Counted from the first letter of the stretch, positions 26,620-35,263 are shown. The stretch: DNA of 37,986 nt from Ferruginibacter sp. (GCA_025351645.1 JANXVN010000244.1:1-37986), one strand, 5' to 3'. Notes: a model not told the origin generated them from the letters alone. Program-made: numbers and translations.

Positions 26620-27921
26620 ATGCCTGCCAGTATCCAACGGAATAAATTATTTGTAGCCAGTTGCCTCGGATTACTTGTTACCTCACTCTCTTTCGGAATA
26701 AGGGCTGGTGTATTAAGCGTACAGGGAACTCAATTTAACCTAACAGCATCGCAGTTGGGAACTATAGCCGCAACAGCTTTCTGGGGGTTTCCGCTTGCTG
26801 TTATTATCGGTGGTTTCATAGTGGACATTGTTGGCATGAAAAAGCTCTTGCTGATGGCATTTATATTTCATTTAGCCGGTATCTTGCTCACTATTTTTGC
26901 GACTGGCTATTGGACCTTATTTTTTTCTACACTATTAATAGGCATTGCCAATGGCACTATTGAAGCAGCTTGTAACCCATTAGTAACTGCCTTATTCCCG
27001 ACAAATAAAACAACTAAGCTTAACCACTTTCATCTATGGTTTCCCGGTGGCATATTTTTAGGTACATTGATTGTATTTTTTCTTAGCAAACTTGGGGTAA
27101 ATTGGCAGCTGCAGGTTGGCCTGATGCTGATACCTACATTTTTATATGGCTTCCTTTTTAGTAAATTAGATTTTCCTCCTACAGAAAGAGTTTCAAGCGG
27201 CGTATCCACGTCACAAATGTATAGAGCATTATTTAACCCATTATTTGGCTTAATGATTATTCTAATGTTTGGTACTGCCATCACAGAATTGTTTACGGGC
27301 CAATGGATAGATGTACTTTTGAAAAATGTAACCGACAACGCACTACTATTATTAACCCTTGAAACGGGCATTATGGTTGTTGGCCGTGCCTTTGCAGGGC
27401 CTGTAGTCCATAAATTCTCTCCTACAGGCGTACTTATAATATCAGCAACTCTTGCAGCAATTGGCCTCTACATATTTGGCCATTCTTCGGGCAGCATGCT
27501 GTTTGTTGGTGCTATTGTATTTGGTATGGGCGTTTGTTATTTTTGGCCTACCATGATTGGTTTTGTTGCAGAAAACCTGCCCCGGACAGGCGCAGTAGGG
27601 TTGAACTTAATGGGTGGTGCAGGCATGCTTGCTGTTTCTTTATATACAATTATAATGGGTGGTTATTATGATAATCAAGTAGTAGCTAAACTTCCCGTTG
27701 GAGCGAGTGTTACGGATTATGCTACAGCGCCGGCTGGTTCGCAAATGGCTAATTTTTATAATGAAGCTAAAAAATTAGCCGGCCCGCAAATCATCAATGC
27801 TACGTTAATTATCCCCATTATTTTAATCGCTGCTTTTATAGGGTTGTTCATTTATATGCGGTCAAGGAAAAAGACGGTATTGCAGCCAACTACTGTTGCC
27901 GCAGAATCTTATCAACTTTAA
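26620..27921 (+). CDS. MFS transporter, sugar-porter-like
   Basis: The ATG at 26620 gives 433 residues (MPASIQRNKLF); an in-frame TTG 21 bases before it is unlikely. About 12 hydrophobic segments are visible, with the loop 2-3 sequence DIVGMKKLL and the mid-helix motif GIANGTIEAACNPLVTALFP. Helix 4-5 has NHFHLWFPGGIFLG, a pattern seen in FucP/NagP-like sugar-proton symporters and related Bacteroidota MFS proteins. It opens the plus-strand half of the sugar locus and precedes the isomerase by 9 bases, so it probably imports the sugar or keto-sugar made in the periplasm. The substrate is inferred from context only. Confidence 0.9.
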   Translation: MPASIQRNKLFVASCLGLLVTSLSFGIRAGVLSVQGTQFNLTASQLGTIAATAFWGFPLAVIIGGFIVDIVGMKKLLLMAFIFHLAGILLTIFATGYWTLFFSTLLIGIANGTIEAACNPLVTALFPTNKTTKLNHFHLWFPGGIFLGTLIVFFLSKLGVNWQLQVGLMLIPTFLYGFLFSKLDFPPTERVSSGVSTSQMYRALFNPLFGLMIILMFGTAITELFTGQWIDVLLKNVTDNALLLLTLETGIMVVGRAFAGPVVHKFSPTGVLIISATLAAIGLYIFGHSSGSMLFVGAIVFGMGVCYFWPTMIGFVAENLPRTGAVGLNLMGGAGMLAVSLYTIIMGGYYDNQVVAKLPVGASVTDYATAPAGSQMANFYNEAKKLAGPQIINATLIIPIILIAAFIGLFIYMRSRKKTVLQPTTVAAESYQL

Positions 27922-27930
27922 AAAATAATA

Positions 27931-28830
27931 ATGGCAACTAAACAAAATAGAAGGGCACTTATAAAAAAACTCCTCGCAAGCTCTGCCGCAATTGGTGCAT
28001 CTTCCCTGTTACCTGCATTTGCAGTTGAAAACAAAAAAGAAACTACTGTGAAATTAAAAGGAAATATTAACCATTCTGTATGCCAGTGGTGCTTCAACTT
28101 TATACCGCTGGAAGAATTATGCCAGGCAGTTAAAGAGATTGGCTTTGGTGCTATCGACCTATTAGGCCCCAAAGATTGGCCGATGATACAAAAGTATGGG
28201 CTATACAGTTCTATGTGCTATATCGACGGCCCGGTTAGCCTTACCAATGGCTTTAATAACAAAGCTTATCATGAGCCACTAATAAAAAGTTATTTGGAAG
28301 TGATACCGTTAATGGCCAAGGCTGGCTATAAAAATTTAATTTGCTTTAGTGGAAGCCGCAATGGGATGGATGATGAAACAGGGCTAAAAAATTGCGCAGA
28401 AGGGCTGCAGAAAATTTTGCCGCTGGCAGAAAAAAATGGCATCACACTACAAATGGAATTGCTAAATAGCAAGATTGACCATAAAGATTACATGTGCGAC
28501 AAAACAAATTGGGGAGTTGAATTGTGCAAACGCACCGGATCAGAAAACTTTAAATTGCTGTATGATATCTACCACATGCAAATTGATGAAGGCGATGTTA
28601 TCCGCACGATAAAAGATAACCATCAATATCTTGGCCACTACCATACCGCTGGCGTACCCGGCAGGCACGAGCTGGATGAAAAACAAGAACTGAATTATCC
28701 CGCAATTATGAACGCCATTTTAGCCACCGGCTTTAAAGACTACGTTGCGCAGGAATTTATCCCTACAGCCAAAGAAACTAAAGACAAAGTAGCAGCCTTA
28801 AAATCGGCCATCGAAGTATGTGATGTGTAA
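27931..28830 (+). CDS. Hydroxypyruvate-isomerase-like TIM barrel with Tat-like leader
   Basis: 299 residues. The N-terminus NRRALIKKLLASSAAIGASS up to about residue 31 looks like a Tat signal (RR followed by a hydrophobic stretch, AFA cleavage). The mature part follows the HyI pattern: INHSVCQWCF, EIGFGAIDLLGPKDW, and metal ligands Glu176 in LQMELLNS, Asp212 in LLYDIYHMQ, His238 in GHYHTAGVPGRHEL and Glu275 in YVAQEFIP. It follows the MFS gene by 9 bases. Exported HyI-like enzymes are widespread in Bacteroidota and Planctomycetota sugar loci. The substrate is unknown; a keto-sugar is likely from its neighbours. Confidence 0.88.
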   Translation: MATKQNRRALIKKLLASSAAIGASSLLPAFAVENKKETTVKLKGNINHSVCQWCFNFIPLEELCQAVKEIGFGAIDLLGPKDWPMIQKYGLYSSMCYIDGPVSLTNGFNNKAYHEPLIKSYLEVIPLMAKAGYKNLICFSGSRNGMDDETGLKNCAEGLQKILPLAEKNGITLQMELLNSKIDHKDYMCDKTNWGVELCKRTGSENFKLLYDIYHMQIDEGDVIRTIKDNHQYLGHYHTAGVPGRHELDEKQELNYPAIMNAILATGFKDYVAQEFIPTAKETKDKVAALKSAIEVCDV

Positions 28831-28925
28831 GTTTCCTAATCATCTTTAAAATTAAAAATATTGCCAATAGCTTACTTAAAAGCCAATTATCTTACTTAAA
28901 ATAATACTAAAAAATAAAAAGAAAT

Positions 28926-30641
28926 ATGCCGCAAGATTCAACACACATCAATAACAAGGCCGTTACGCAAAATACGTACGATGCCATTGTAGTAGGTTCA
29001 GGCATCAGTGGAGGCTGGGCCGCAAAAGAATTGACTGAAAAAGGATTAAAGGTTTTAATGCTGGAACGTGGCCGTGATATTGAGCACATAAAAGATTATG
29101 TAAACGCCAATAAAGAAGCCTGGGATTATCCGCACAGGGGCAAGCGTACGCAGGAAATGATTAAAGAATATCCGGTACTGAAAAGGGATTATCCGTTAAA
29201 CGAAACCAACCTTGATTATTGGGTAAAAGATTCTGAATCCCCTTATACGGAAGTGAAACGTTTTGATTGGTTCCGCGGTTACCACATGGGGGGCCGTTCG
29301 TTGATGTGGGGCAGGCAAAGTTACCGTTTAAGCGATTTTGATTTTGATGCCAATGCAAAAGATGGCATTGCTATAGATTGGCCTGTGCGTTATAATGAAA
29401 TAGCTCCGTGGTACGATTATGTTGAAAAATTTGCAGGTATAAGCGGCTCCCGTGATGGCCTGGCCCAACTACCAGACGGACAATTTATGCCAGCTATGGA
29501 TATGACAATTGTTGAAAAAGATGTGGCCGCAAGGATAAAGGAACATTATAAAGGCAAACGCTCGATGATCATCGGCCGCACTGCTAATATTACAGAGCCT
29601 TTGCAGGAAAGGACCAACTGCCAGTACAGGAATAAATGCTGGCTGGGATGCCCGTTCGGCGCCTATTTCAGCACGCAGTCCTCTACATTGCCGGCAGCCA
29701 GAAAAACAGGCAACCTTACCGTTCGCCCATGGAGCATTGTTACTAAAATTTTATACGATAAAGATAAAAAACGTGCAACGGGCGTAGAAGTTTTGGATGG
29801 TGAAGACAACAAAACCTATACTTACAATGCAAAAATAATTTTCCTTAATGCATCTACCCTAAACAGCGCATGGGTATTAATGAACTCGGCAACCGATGTT
29901 TGGCAAGGCGGCTTAGGCAGCAGCAGCGGCGAGTTAGGCCATAACATCATGGACCATCATTTAGGCGTAGGCGCAGGTGGCGAGGTAGAAGGATACGAAG
30001 ACAAATATACTTTCGGCCGCCGTGCCAACGGTATCTACATACCACGTTACCAAAATTTATTTGGGGATAAACGCAATTACCTGCGTGGCTTTGGTTACCA
30101 GGGAGGCGGTACAAGAGAAGGTTATAGCCGCTCTGCAGAAGAAATTTCCATTGGTGCAGGCTTTAAAGACGCATTGTCTGAGCCAGGCAGCTGGACGATG
30201 GGTATTGGTGGTTTTGGAGAGACGCTACCTTACCATGAAAACTTTGTAACGCTTGATAAAACTAAAAAGGATAAGTGGGGCTTAAATGTTTTATCGATGG
30301 ATATTGAGTACAAAGACAATGAAAAAAAGATGCGCAAAGACATGCTTGCCGATGCAATTGAAATGCTGGAAGCAGCAGGCGTTAAAAATGTAAAGGGGCG
30401 TGATGGCGACGGTACCCTCGGCAGGGGCATACACGAAATGGGCTCTGCACGTATGGGTAGGGATGCAAAAACATCTGTACTAAACAGCCATAACCAAATG
30501 TGGGATGCGCCAAATGTTTTTGTAACGGATGGTTCTTTTATGACTTCCGCTTCTTGCGTAAACCCATCGCTCACTTACATGGCTTTTACTGCAAGGGCAG
30601 CAGACTATGCGGTAAGCGAATTAAAAAAGGGAAACCTTTAA
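28926..30641 (+). CDS. GMC-family FAD sugar dehydrogenase, copy 1
   Basis: 571 residues. The FAD site GSGISGGWAAKEL (residues 24-36) is followed by LMLERG. Cys232, Cys238 and Cys242 form CX5CX3C, which binds a 3Fe-4S cluster in the catalytic subunit of FAD-glucose dehydrogenase complexes. The catalytic pair of the GMC C-terminal domain is His503 in GIHEMG and Asn546 in CVNPSLT. There is no signal peptide of its own; related catalytic subunits are exported with the small subunit's Tat signal. Its neighbours are a closely related copy and the Gluconate_2-dh3 subunit. Likely reaction: oxidation of glycosides or free sugars, plausibly at C3. Confidence 0.93.
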   Translation: MPQDSTHINNKAVTQNTYDAIVVGSGISGGWAAKELTEKGLKVLMLERGRDIEHIKDYVNANKEAWDYPHRGKRTQEMIKEYPVLKRDYPLNETNLDYWVKDSESPYTEVKRFDWFRGYHMGGRSLMWGRQSYRLSDFDFDANAKDGIAIDWPVRYNEIAPWYDYVEKFAGISGSRDGLAQLPDGQFMPAMDMTIVEKDVAARIKEHYKGKRSMIIGRTANITEPLQERTNCQYRNKCWLGCPFGAYFSTQSSTLPAARKTGNLTVRPWSIVTKILYDKDKKRATGVEVLDGEDNKTYTYNAKIIFLNASTLNSAWVLMNSATDVWQGGLGSSSGELGHNIMDHHLGVGAGGEVEGYEDKYTFGRRANGIYIPRYQNLFGDKRNYLRGFGYQGGGTREGYSRSAEEISIGAGFKDALSEPGSWTMGIGGFGETLPYHENFVTLDKTKKDKWGLNVLSMDIEYKDNEKKMRKDMLADAIEMLEAAGVKNVKGRDGDGTLGRGIHEMGSARMGRDAKTSVLNSHNQMWDAPNVFVTDGSFMTSASCVNPSLTYMAFTARAADYAVSELKKGNL

Positions 30642-30697
30642 TCAGTTATTCAACACCAATGCCGTTAAATAAGCTACTTCTACCCGCAGGAGCCAAA

Positions 30698-30733
30698 CTC
30701 CCCTCTCCCCTTGGAGTGGGACTGGGGTGAGGT
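30698..30733. repeat. GC-rich palindromic intergenic repeat
   Basis: An imperfect hairpin with a CCCCTCTCC arm and a GGAGTGGGA partner sits in the 150-base gap between the two GMC genes. It is of the short C/T-rich palindrome type found scattered in Bacteroidota intergenic regions. It may also weaken readthrough between the copies. Confidence 0.45.
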
Positions 30734-30791
30734 AAAACGGGAAAGCTATTAAATTAACCGCATTGGATTCAGCTCTTAATAAATTAAAAAT

Positions 30792-32504
30792 ATGCCCGGC
30801 GATTCAACGCAAATAAATAACAAAGCAGTTATACAAAACACTTACGATGCAATAGTTGTAGGCTCGGGCATTAGCGGCGGCTGGGCAGCTAAGGAGCTTA
30901 CAGAAAAAGGCTTAAAAGTATTGATGCTGGAACGTGGCAAACCGCATGAACATATAAAAGATTATAAAACGGCCAATAAAGACCCATGGGATTTTGAGCA
31001 CCGTGGGCATACCACTGAGCAGCAAAAGAAAGATTACCCGGTAATACATCGTGGATGGGCAGCCGGCGAAGCAGTAATGGATAGCTGGGCAAATGAAAAG
31101 GATTGCCCGTACACGGAAGTAAAGCCTTTTACCTGGTGGCGCAGTTACCAAATGGGTGGCCGCTCTATTTTGTGGGGTAGGCAAAGCTACCGGTGGAGCG
31201 ATTTTGATTTTGATGCCAATGCTAAAGATGGCATTGCCATTGATTGGCCCATACGGTATAAAGACCTTGCGCCATGGTATGATTATGTTGAAAAATTTGC
31301 CGGTATCAGTGGTTCGATGGAAGGCTTGGAACATTTGCCCGATGGCCATTTTTTGCCACCGATGGATTTAAACATAGTTGAAAAAGATGTTGCCGCAAGG
31401 ATTAAAGCGCAGTTTAAAAACCGCAGTATGATTATTGGGCGCACGGCAAATTTGACAGCGCCCATCCCTGGGCGTACTCAATGCCAGTTTCGCAACCGTT
31501 GCTGGGAAGGTTGCCCGTTTGGCGGATATTTTAGTACCCAATCATCTACCCTGCCTGCTGCACAAGCAACTAATAATCTAACGGTCCGGCCTTTTTCTAT
31601 CGTAACAAAAATTATTTACGATAAGGATACACAAAAAGCAAAAGGGGTGGAAGTATTGGATGCGGAAACAAATAAGACCTATGAATTTTATAGCAAGATT
31701 GTTTTCCTGAATGCCTCAACGCTAAACTCTGCCTGGGTTTTAATGAACTCCGCCACCGATGTTTGGAAAGAAGGCTTAGGCAGCAGCAGTGGCGAGCTAG
31801 GCCATAATATCATGGACCATCATTATAACCTCGGCGCATCCGGCAAAGTAGATGGCTACGAAAATGAAACAACCTATGGGCGCAGGGCAAACGGGTTTTA
31901 CATAACCAGGTTTGCCAATTTGTATGGCGATAAAAGAGATTACCTGCGTGGTTACGGTTACCAGGGTTCCGCATCCCGGCAAGGCTGGAGCAGGGAAATA
32001 GCAGAACTAAATATTGGCGCTAATTTTAAAGAAGCCATTACAGAGCCCGGCAGCTGGACTATCGGCGCCACCGCATTTGGTGAAATTTTACCTTATCATG
32101 AAAATAAAATAACGCTTGATAAAACAGTAAAAGATAAGTGGGGCCTGCCTGTATTAAGCATGGATGCCGAGCTAAAAGATAATGAAAAAAAGATGCGCAA
32201 AGATATGGTGAGCGACCTTGTAGCCATGTTTGAAGCTGCTGGCGTAAAAAATGTCACCACGCATGATACTGGCCACGCAATGGGCCACGGCATACACGAA
32301 ATGGGTACCGCAAGGATGGGCAACGACCCTAAGACATCGGTGTTAAATAAATACAACCAGGTATGGGATTGTAAGAATGTGTTTGTAACAGATGGCGCCT
32401 GCATGGTATCATCTGCCTGCCAAAACCCATCGCTTACTTATATGGCTTTAACAGCAAGGGCAGTAGACTTTGCAGTAAATGAATTAAAAAAAGGAAATTT
32501 ATAA
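30792..32504 (+). CDS. GMC-family FAD sugar dehydrogenase, copy 2
   Basis: 570 residues, alignable with copy 1 over its whole length without large gaps. It has the FAD motif GSGISGGWAAKEL, a CX5CX3C cluster motif at Cys231, Cys237 and Cys241, and His502 (GIHEMG) and Asn545 (CQNPSLT) as the expected catalytic pair. Copies differ most between residues 50 and 85 and around 350-400, so substrate contacts have probably diverged. No signal peptide is present. It precedes the small-subunit gene by 22 bases, so this copy is the likelier direct partner of that subunit, though copy 1 may share it. Confidence 0.93.
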   Translation: MPGDSTQINNKAVIQNTYDAIVVGSGISGGWAAKELTEKGLKVLMLERGKPHEHIKDYKTANKDPWDFEHRGHTTEQQKKDYPVIHRGWAAGEAVMDSWANEKDCPYTEVKPFTWWRSYQMGGRSILWGRQSYRWSDFDFDANAKDGIAIDWPIRYKDLAPWYDYVEKFAGISGSMEGLEHLPDGHFLPPMDLNIVEKDVAARIKAQFKNRSMIIGRTANLTAPIPGRTQCQFRNRCWEGCPFGGYFSTQSSTLPAAQATNNLTVRPFSIVTKIIYDKDTQKAKGVEVLDAETNKTYEFYSKIVFLNASTLNSAWVLMNSATDVWKEGLGSSSGELGHNIMDHHYNLGASGKVDGYENETTYGRRANGFYITRFANLYGDKRDYLRGYGYQGSASRQGWSREIAELNIGANFKEAITEPGSWTIGATAFGEILPYHENKITLDKTVKDKWGLPVLSMDAELKDNEKKMRKDMVSDLVAMFEAAGVKNVTTHDTGHAMGHGIHEMGTARMGNDPKTSVLNKYNQVWDCKNVFVTDGACMVSSACQNPSLTYMALTARAVDFAVNELKKGNL

Positions 32505-32526
32505 TAAGCATACAAAAACTATCAAT

Positions 32527-33090
32527 ATGGAAAGAAGAGAGTTATTAAAAATGATTGCGGCATTAACCGGTGGCGTATTCATTGGCGGTGAATTGCTAAC
32601 TAGTTGCAAAACCGGCCCAATGGTTGGCGGCGATAAATTTGGAGAAGCAGACACTGCTTTTTTAGATGAAGTTGCAGAAACAATTTTGCCAGCAACAAAA
32701 ACACCCGGAGCAAAAGCGGCTAAAGTTGGTCAGTTGATGGTAGTAATGGTGAATGATACTTATGAAGATAAGGATCAAAAAATATTTCATGAAGGTATTG
32801 GCAAGCTTGATGCAGCCAGTAAAAAAGCAAACGGCAAATCTTTTTTAGAAGCTACGCCAGAACAACGCACCACATTGCTTACCACATTGGATAAAGAAGC
32901 GAAAGAATATCAAAAAACTAAAAAAGACACTGACCCCAACCATTATTTCACCATGATGAAACAGCTTACCTTGTTTGGTTATTTTACATCAAAAGAAGGC
33001 GCCACACAAGCTTTGCGCTACATTGCGGTACCGGGCAAATTTGATGGTGCTTATCCATACAAAAAGGGCGACAAGGCCTGGGCTACATAG
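32527..33090 (+). CDS. Gluconate 2-dehydrogenase subunit 3-like small subunit, Tat lipoprotein
   Basis: 187 residues. The leader MERRELLKMIAALTG has a Tat twin-arginine, and LLTSC at Cys27 is a lipobox, so the protein should be exported folded and lipid-anchored. The domain body (DTAFLDEVAETILPATKTPG, GKLDAASKKANGKSF, TLFGYFTSKEG) is the Gluconate_2-dh3 (PF13618) pattern. In FAD-dependent sugar dehydrogenase complexes this small subunit carries the Tat signal for the bound GMC subunit and docks it to cytochrome c. It lies right after the second GMC gene, as usual for such complexes. Confidence 0.92.
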   Translation: MERRELLKMIAALTGGVFIGGELLTSCKTGPMVGGDKFGEADTAFLDEVAETILPATKTPGAKAAKVGQLMVVMVNDTYEDKDQKIFHEGIGKLDAASKKANGKSFLEATPEQRTTLLTTLDKEAKEYQKTKKDTDPNHYFTMMKQLTLFGYFTSKEGATQALRYIAVPGKFDGAYPYKKGDKAWAT

Positions 33091-33176
33091 TTCTAAATTA
33101 GTAACCATTAATTTTAAGACTGACTTAATAAGAGCGTGCTTTTATTAAGCAGTTGTCATTTTAGTAATTTGATAAA

Positions 33177-34088
33177 ATGAAAATTGCCCCCTTATTTGTA
33201 CTTTTTTATTTCACGCCATTGCTAATGATGTCGCAAACAATATTACCGCTGTATAAAGACAGTATCCCTAACAGCAAGCCTGTAAAAGGTGCTGAAGAGG
33301 TTACAGAAAATAATGGAATAATCCTTATTAGTAAAATAACAAAACCAACGCTAACGGTTTTTCTTCCGCCAAAAGAAAAAGCAAATGGTACAGCGGTGGT
33401 TATTTGCCCTGGCGGTGGCTATTCTGTTGTGGCTTTTGATTATGAAGGTACTGATGTGGCTAAAAAGTTCAACGATATGGGCATTGCTGCATTTGTATTA
33501 AAATACCGCATCCCAAACCCCGAAACAATGGTTGACCCATCTATCGGCCCCTTGCAGGATGCGCAACAAGCCATTAAAATAGTAAGGGAATCTGCAAAGC
33601 AATACAATATCAATCCAGATAAAATTGGCATCATGGGCTTTTCTGCCGGTGGGCATTTGGCAGCTACAGAAGGTACGCATTTTAATAAGCCGGTAATTGC
33701 CAACACCAGCAAAACCAGCCTGCGCCCTAATTTTATGCTGCTCATTTATCCGGTAATTAGTTTTACAGATAGCCTTGCGCACATGGGTTCTCGTAACCAG
33801 TTGATTGGTAAAAACCCTTCGCCTGAAAAAATAATCGAGTATTCGAACGAGCTACAAATTACCCACAACACATCGCCCACTTTTTTAGTACACGCAAGCG
33901 ACGATGAAGCTGTAAAAGTGCAGAACAGCATTGCCTTTTATTTAGCATTGGTAAAAAATGGTGTGCCAGCCGAAATGCATATTTACGAAACCGGAGGCCA
34001 CGGCTTTGGCATGAAGCAAAAAAATAAAAATGAATCCTGGATGGAGCGTTGTAAAAACTGGATGCAAAATAATGGCTGGGTAAAGTAA
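33177..34088 (+). CDS. Secreted alpha/beta-hydrolase esterase
   Basis: 303 residues with a signal peptide (MKIAPLFVLFYFTPLLMMSQ). The fold is the BD-FAE/dienelactone-type hydrolase: the oxyanion motif CPGGGYSVVAFDYEG, the nucleophile elbow GFSAGG with Ser156, the acid in HASDDEAV at Asp242 or Asp243, and His275 in GGHGFG. Many such proteins are acetyl-xylan or other carbohydrate esterases. It follows the small subunit by 86 bases on the same strand, so it may belong to the operon. A deacetylating role on glycosides before oxidation is a guess from context. Confidence 0.88.
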   Translation: MKIAPLFVLFYFTPLLMMSQTILPLYKDSIPNSKPVKGAEEVTENNGIILISKITKPTLTVFLPPKEKANGTAVVICPGGGYSVVAFDYEGTDVAKKFNDMGIAAFVLKYRIPNPETMVDPSIGPLQDAQQAIKIVRESAKQYNINPDKIGIMGFSAGGHLAATEGTHFNKPVIANTSKTSLRPNFMLLIYPVISFTDSLAHMGSRNQLIGKNPSPEKIIEYSNELQITHNTSPTFLVHASDDEAVKVQNSIAFYLALVKNGVPAEMHIYETGGHGFGMKQKNKNESWMERCKNWMQNNGWVK

Positions 34089-34090
34089 TA

Positions 34091-34192
34091 CAGCCTCCCT
34101 GCCCTTCAAAAGAGGATTCTTGAAGTAAAATGATTTGAAGGGCTTTTAATACTAACAGAGTGTGGAACCCTCCTTTGGAGGGCTGGGAGGCT
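34091..34192. repeat. Second MITE-like inverted-repeat element
   Basis: Arms at 34091-34119 and 34165-34192 are inverted with about four mismatches. The right arm differs from the right arm of the element at 24952-25088 by one base. It starts three bases after the hydrolase stop codon. The internal segment differs from the first element, so only the arms are shared. Confidence 0.65.
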
Positions 34193-34259
34193 TCATTTTA
34201 CTGACTTTTTTTAGGGATCTTGCCACTAGTAGCAGCTTTAAAAGCATCAATTTTAATGC

Positions 34260-34292
34260 TTTGTTAAGCAAATGGATTCAATTATAATCTTG
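34260..34292 (+). promoter_or_regulatory. Possible promoter of the third TIM-barrel gene
   Basis: TTTG at 34260-34263 and TAATCTTG at 34285-34292 (seven of eight to TAnnTTTG) are separated by 21 bases, close to the Bacteroidota -33/-7 layout. The start codon lies 33 bases downstream. It would make the isomerase independent of the operon before the repeat. Confidence 0.35.
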
Positions 34293-34324
34293 CAAATAAT
34301 CTTTAAAAATATAAAATAACGACT

Positions 34325-35206
34325 ATGGTTACCCGCAGAACATTTCTTCAGCAAAGCTCTATTTTAGCCGGCGCGCTGATGATGGACAAATCAGAATTAT
34401 TTAAAGCCCACAAAGACCTTGGCTTACAATTGTACACTGTAAGGAACGAAATAAAGGACCTTAAAAATACCCTGCAGCAAATTTCTGCTGCTGGATATAC
34501 CAACATAGAAATGTATGGCTACAGCAAACGTGAATTTTTTGGCAATACTGTAAAACAAATGGCAGGCCTGTTAAAGGAGAATAACTTAAAAACTGTAAGC
34601 GGGCATTACGGGCTTACCGATTTTTTATACGATAAAGATTACAATTGGGATAGCTGGAAATACCTGTTGGAAGATGCTGCCATAATGCAGCACAAATATG
34701 TAACCATACCTTGGGTTGAAGAAACCCACCGTACGGAAGATAGCTTTAAGCTTATTGCAGAACGTTTAAATAAAGGGGGCGAATTAAGCAAAGCCGCAGG
34801 TTTAACAACAGCTTACCACAACCATAATTTTGAATTTAATAAAACAGCCGATGGCAAAACCTTTTACGAGATTTTGCTGGACAATACTGACCCCAAGCTG
34901 GTAAAGTTTGAAATGGACTTATACTGGGTAGAAAATGCCGGGCAAACACCCAAGGATTGGTTTACAAAATATCCAGGTAGATTTGCCATGTGGCATATAA
35001 AAGATATGGAAGCCTCAGCAGCCGGTGCTCCCAAAGGGCAAACTTGCGAAGTTGGCAAAGGCGTGATTGATTGGAAATCTATTTATAAAGACCAAAAATT
35101 AGCCGGGCTGGATTATTCATTTGTAGAACAGGAACAATACAGAAGGCCTGTTTTCGACTGCATAAAAACAAGTGCTGATTACATGAAAAAGAACTTGTTA
35201 AAATAG
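34325..35206 (+). CDS. Sugar phosphate isomerase/epimerase-like TIM barrel with Tat-like leader
   Basis: 293 residues. TRRTFLQQSSILAGALMM is a good Tat motif, though the leader is short and cleavage is unclear. The barrel starts LGLQLYTVRNEI, as in Bacteroidota xylose-isomerase-like proteins. Metal-site residues are within YHNHNFE (165-170), Asp198 in EMDLYW, His224 in MWHIKDME and the Glu in FVEQEQ. LYWVENAGQ is typical of the branch. It probably works in the periplasm on the same keto-sugar pool as its two relatives here. It ends in a hairpin terminator. Confidence 0.88.
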   Translation: MVTRRTFLQQSSILAGALMMDKSELFKAHKDLGLQLYTVRNEIKDLKNTLQQISAAGYTNIEMYGYSKREFFGNTVKQMAGLLKENNLKTVSGHYGLTDFLYDKDYNWDSWKYLLEDAAIMQHKYVTIPWVEETHRTEDSFKLIAERLNKGGELSKAAGLTTAYHNHNFEFNKTADGKTFYEILLDNTDPKLVKFEMDLYWVENAGQTPKDWFTKYPGRFAMWHIKDMEASAAGAPKGQTCEVGKGVIDWKSIYKDQKLAGLDYSFVEQEQYRRPVFDCIKTSADYMKKNLLK

Positions 35207-35224
35207 TTTTTTCTAAATAATTTT

Positions 35225-35263
35225 AAAAAATGGTTGTGTGGTATTGCTGCACAACCATTTTTT
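35225..35263 (+). terminator. Rho-independent terminator after the TIM-barrel gene
   Basis: Stem AAAAAATGGTTGTG / CACAACCATTTTTT with an 11-base loop and a T-run, about 20 bases after the stop codon. It marks the end of the plus-strand sugar locus. Confidence 0.88.

Noticed and set aside
34200..34262. Minus-strand tail reading KIDAFKAATSGKIPKKSQ and a stop, like the C-terminus of a protein
   Set aside because: Only about 20 codons, no upstream coding frame and no family recognised; it overlaps a likely promoter of the next gene.
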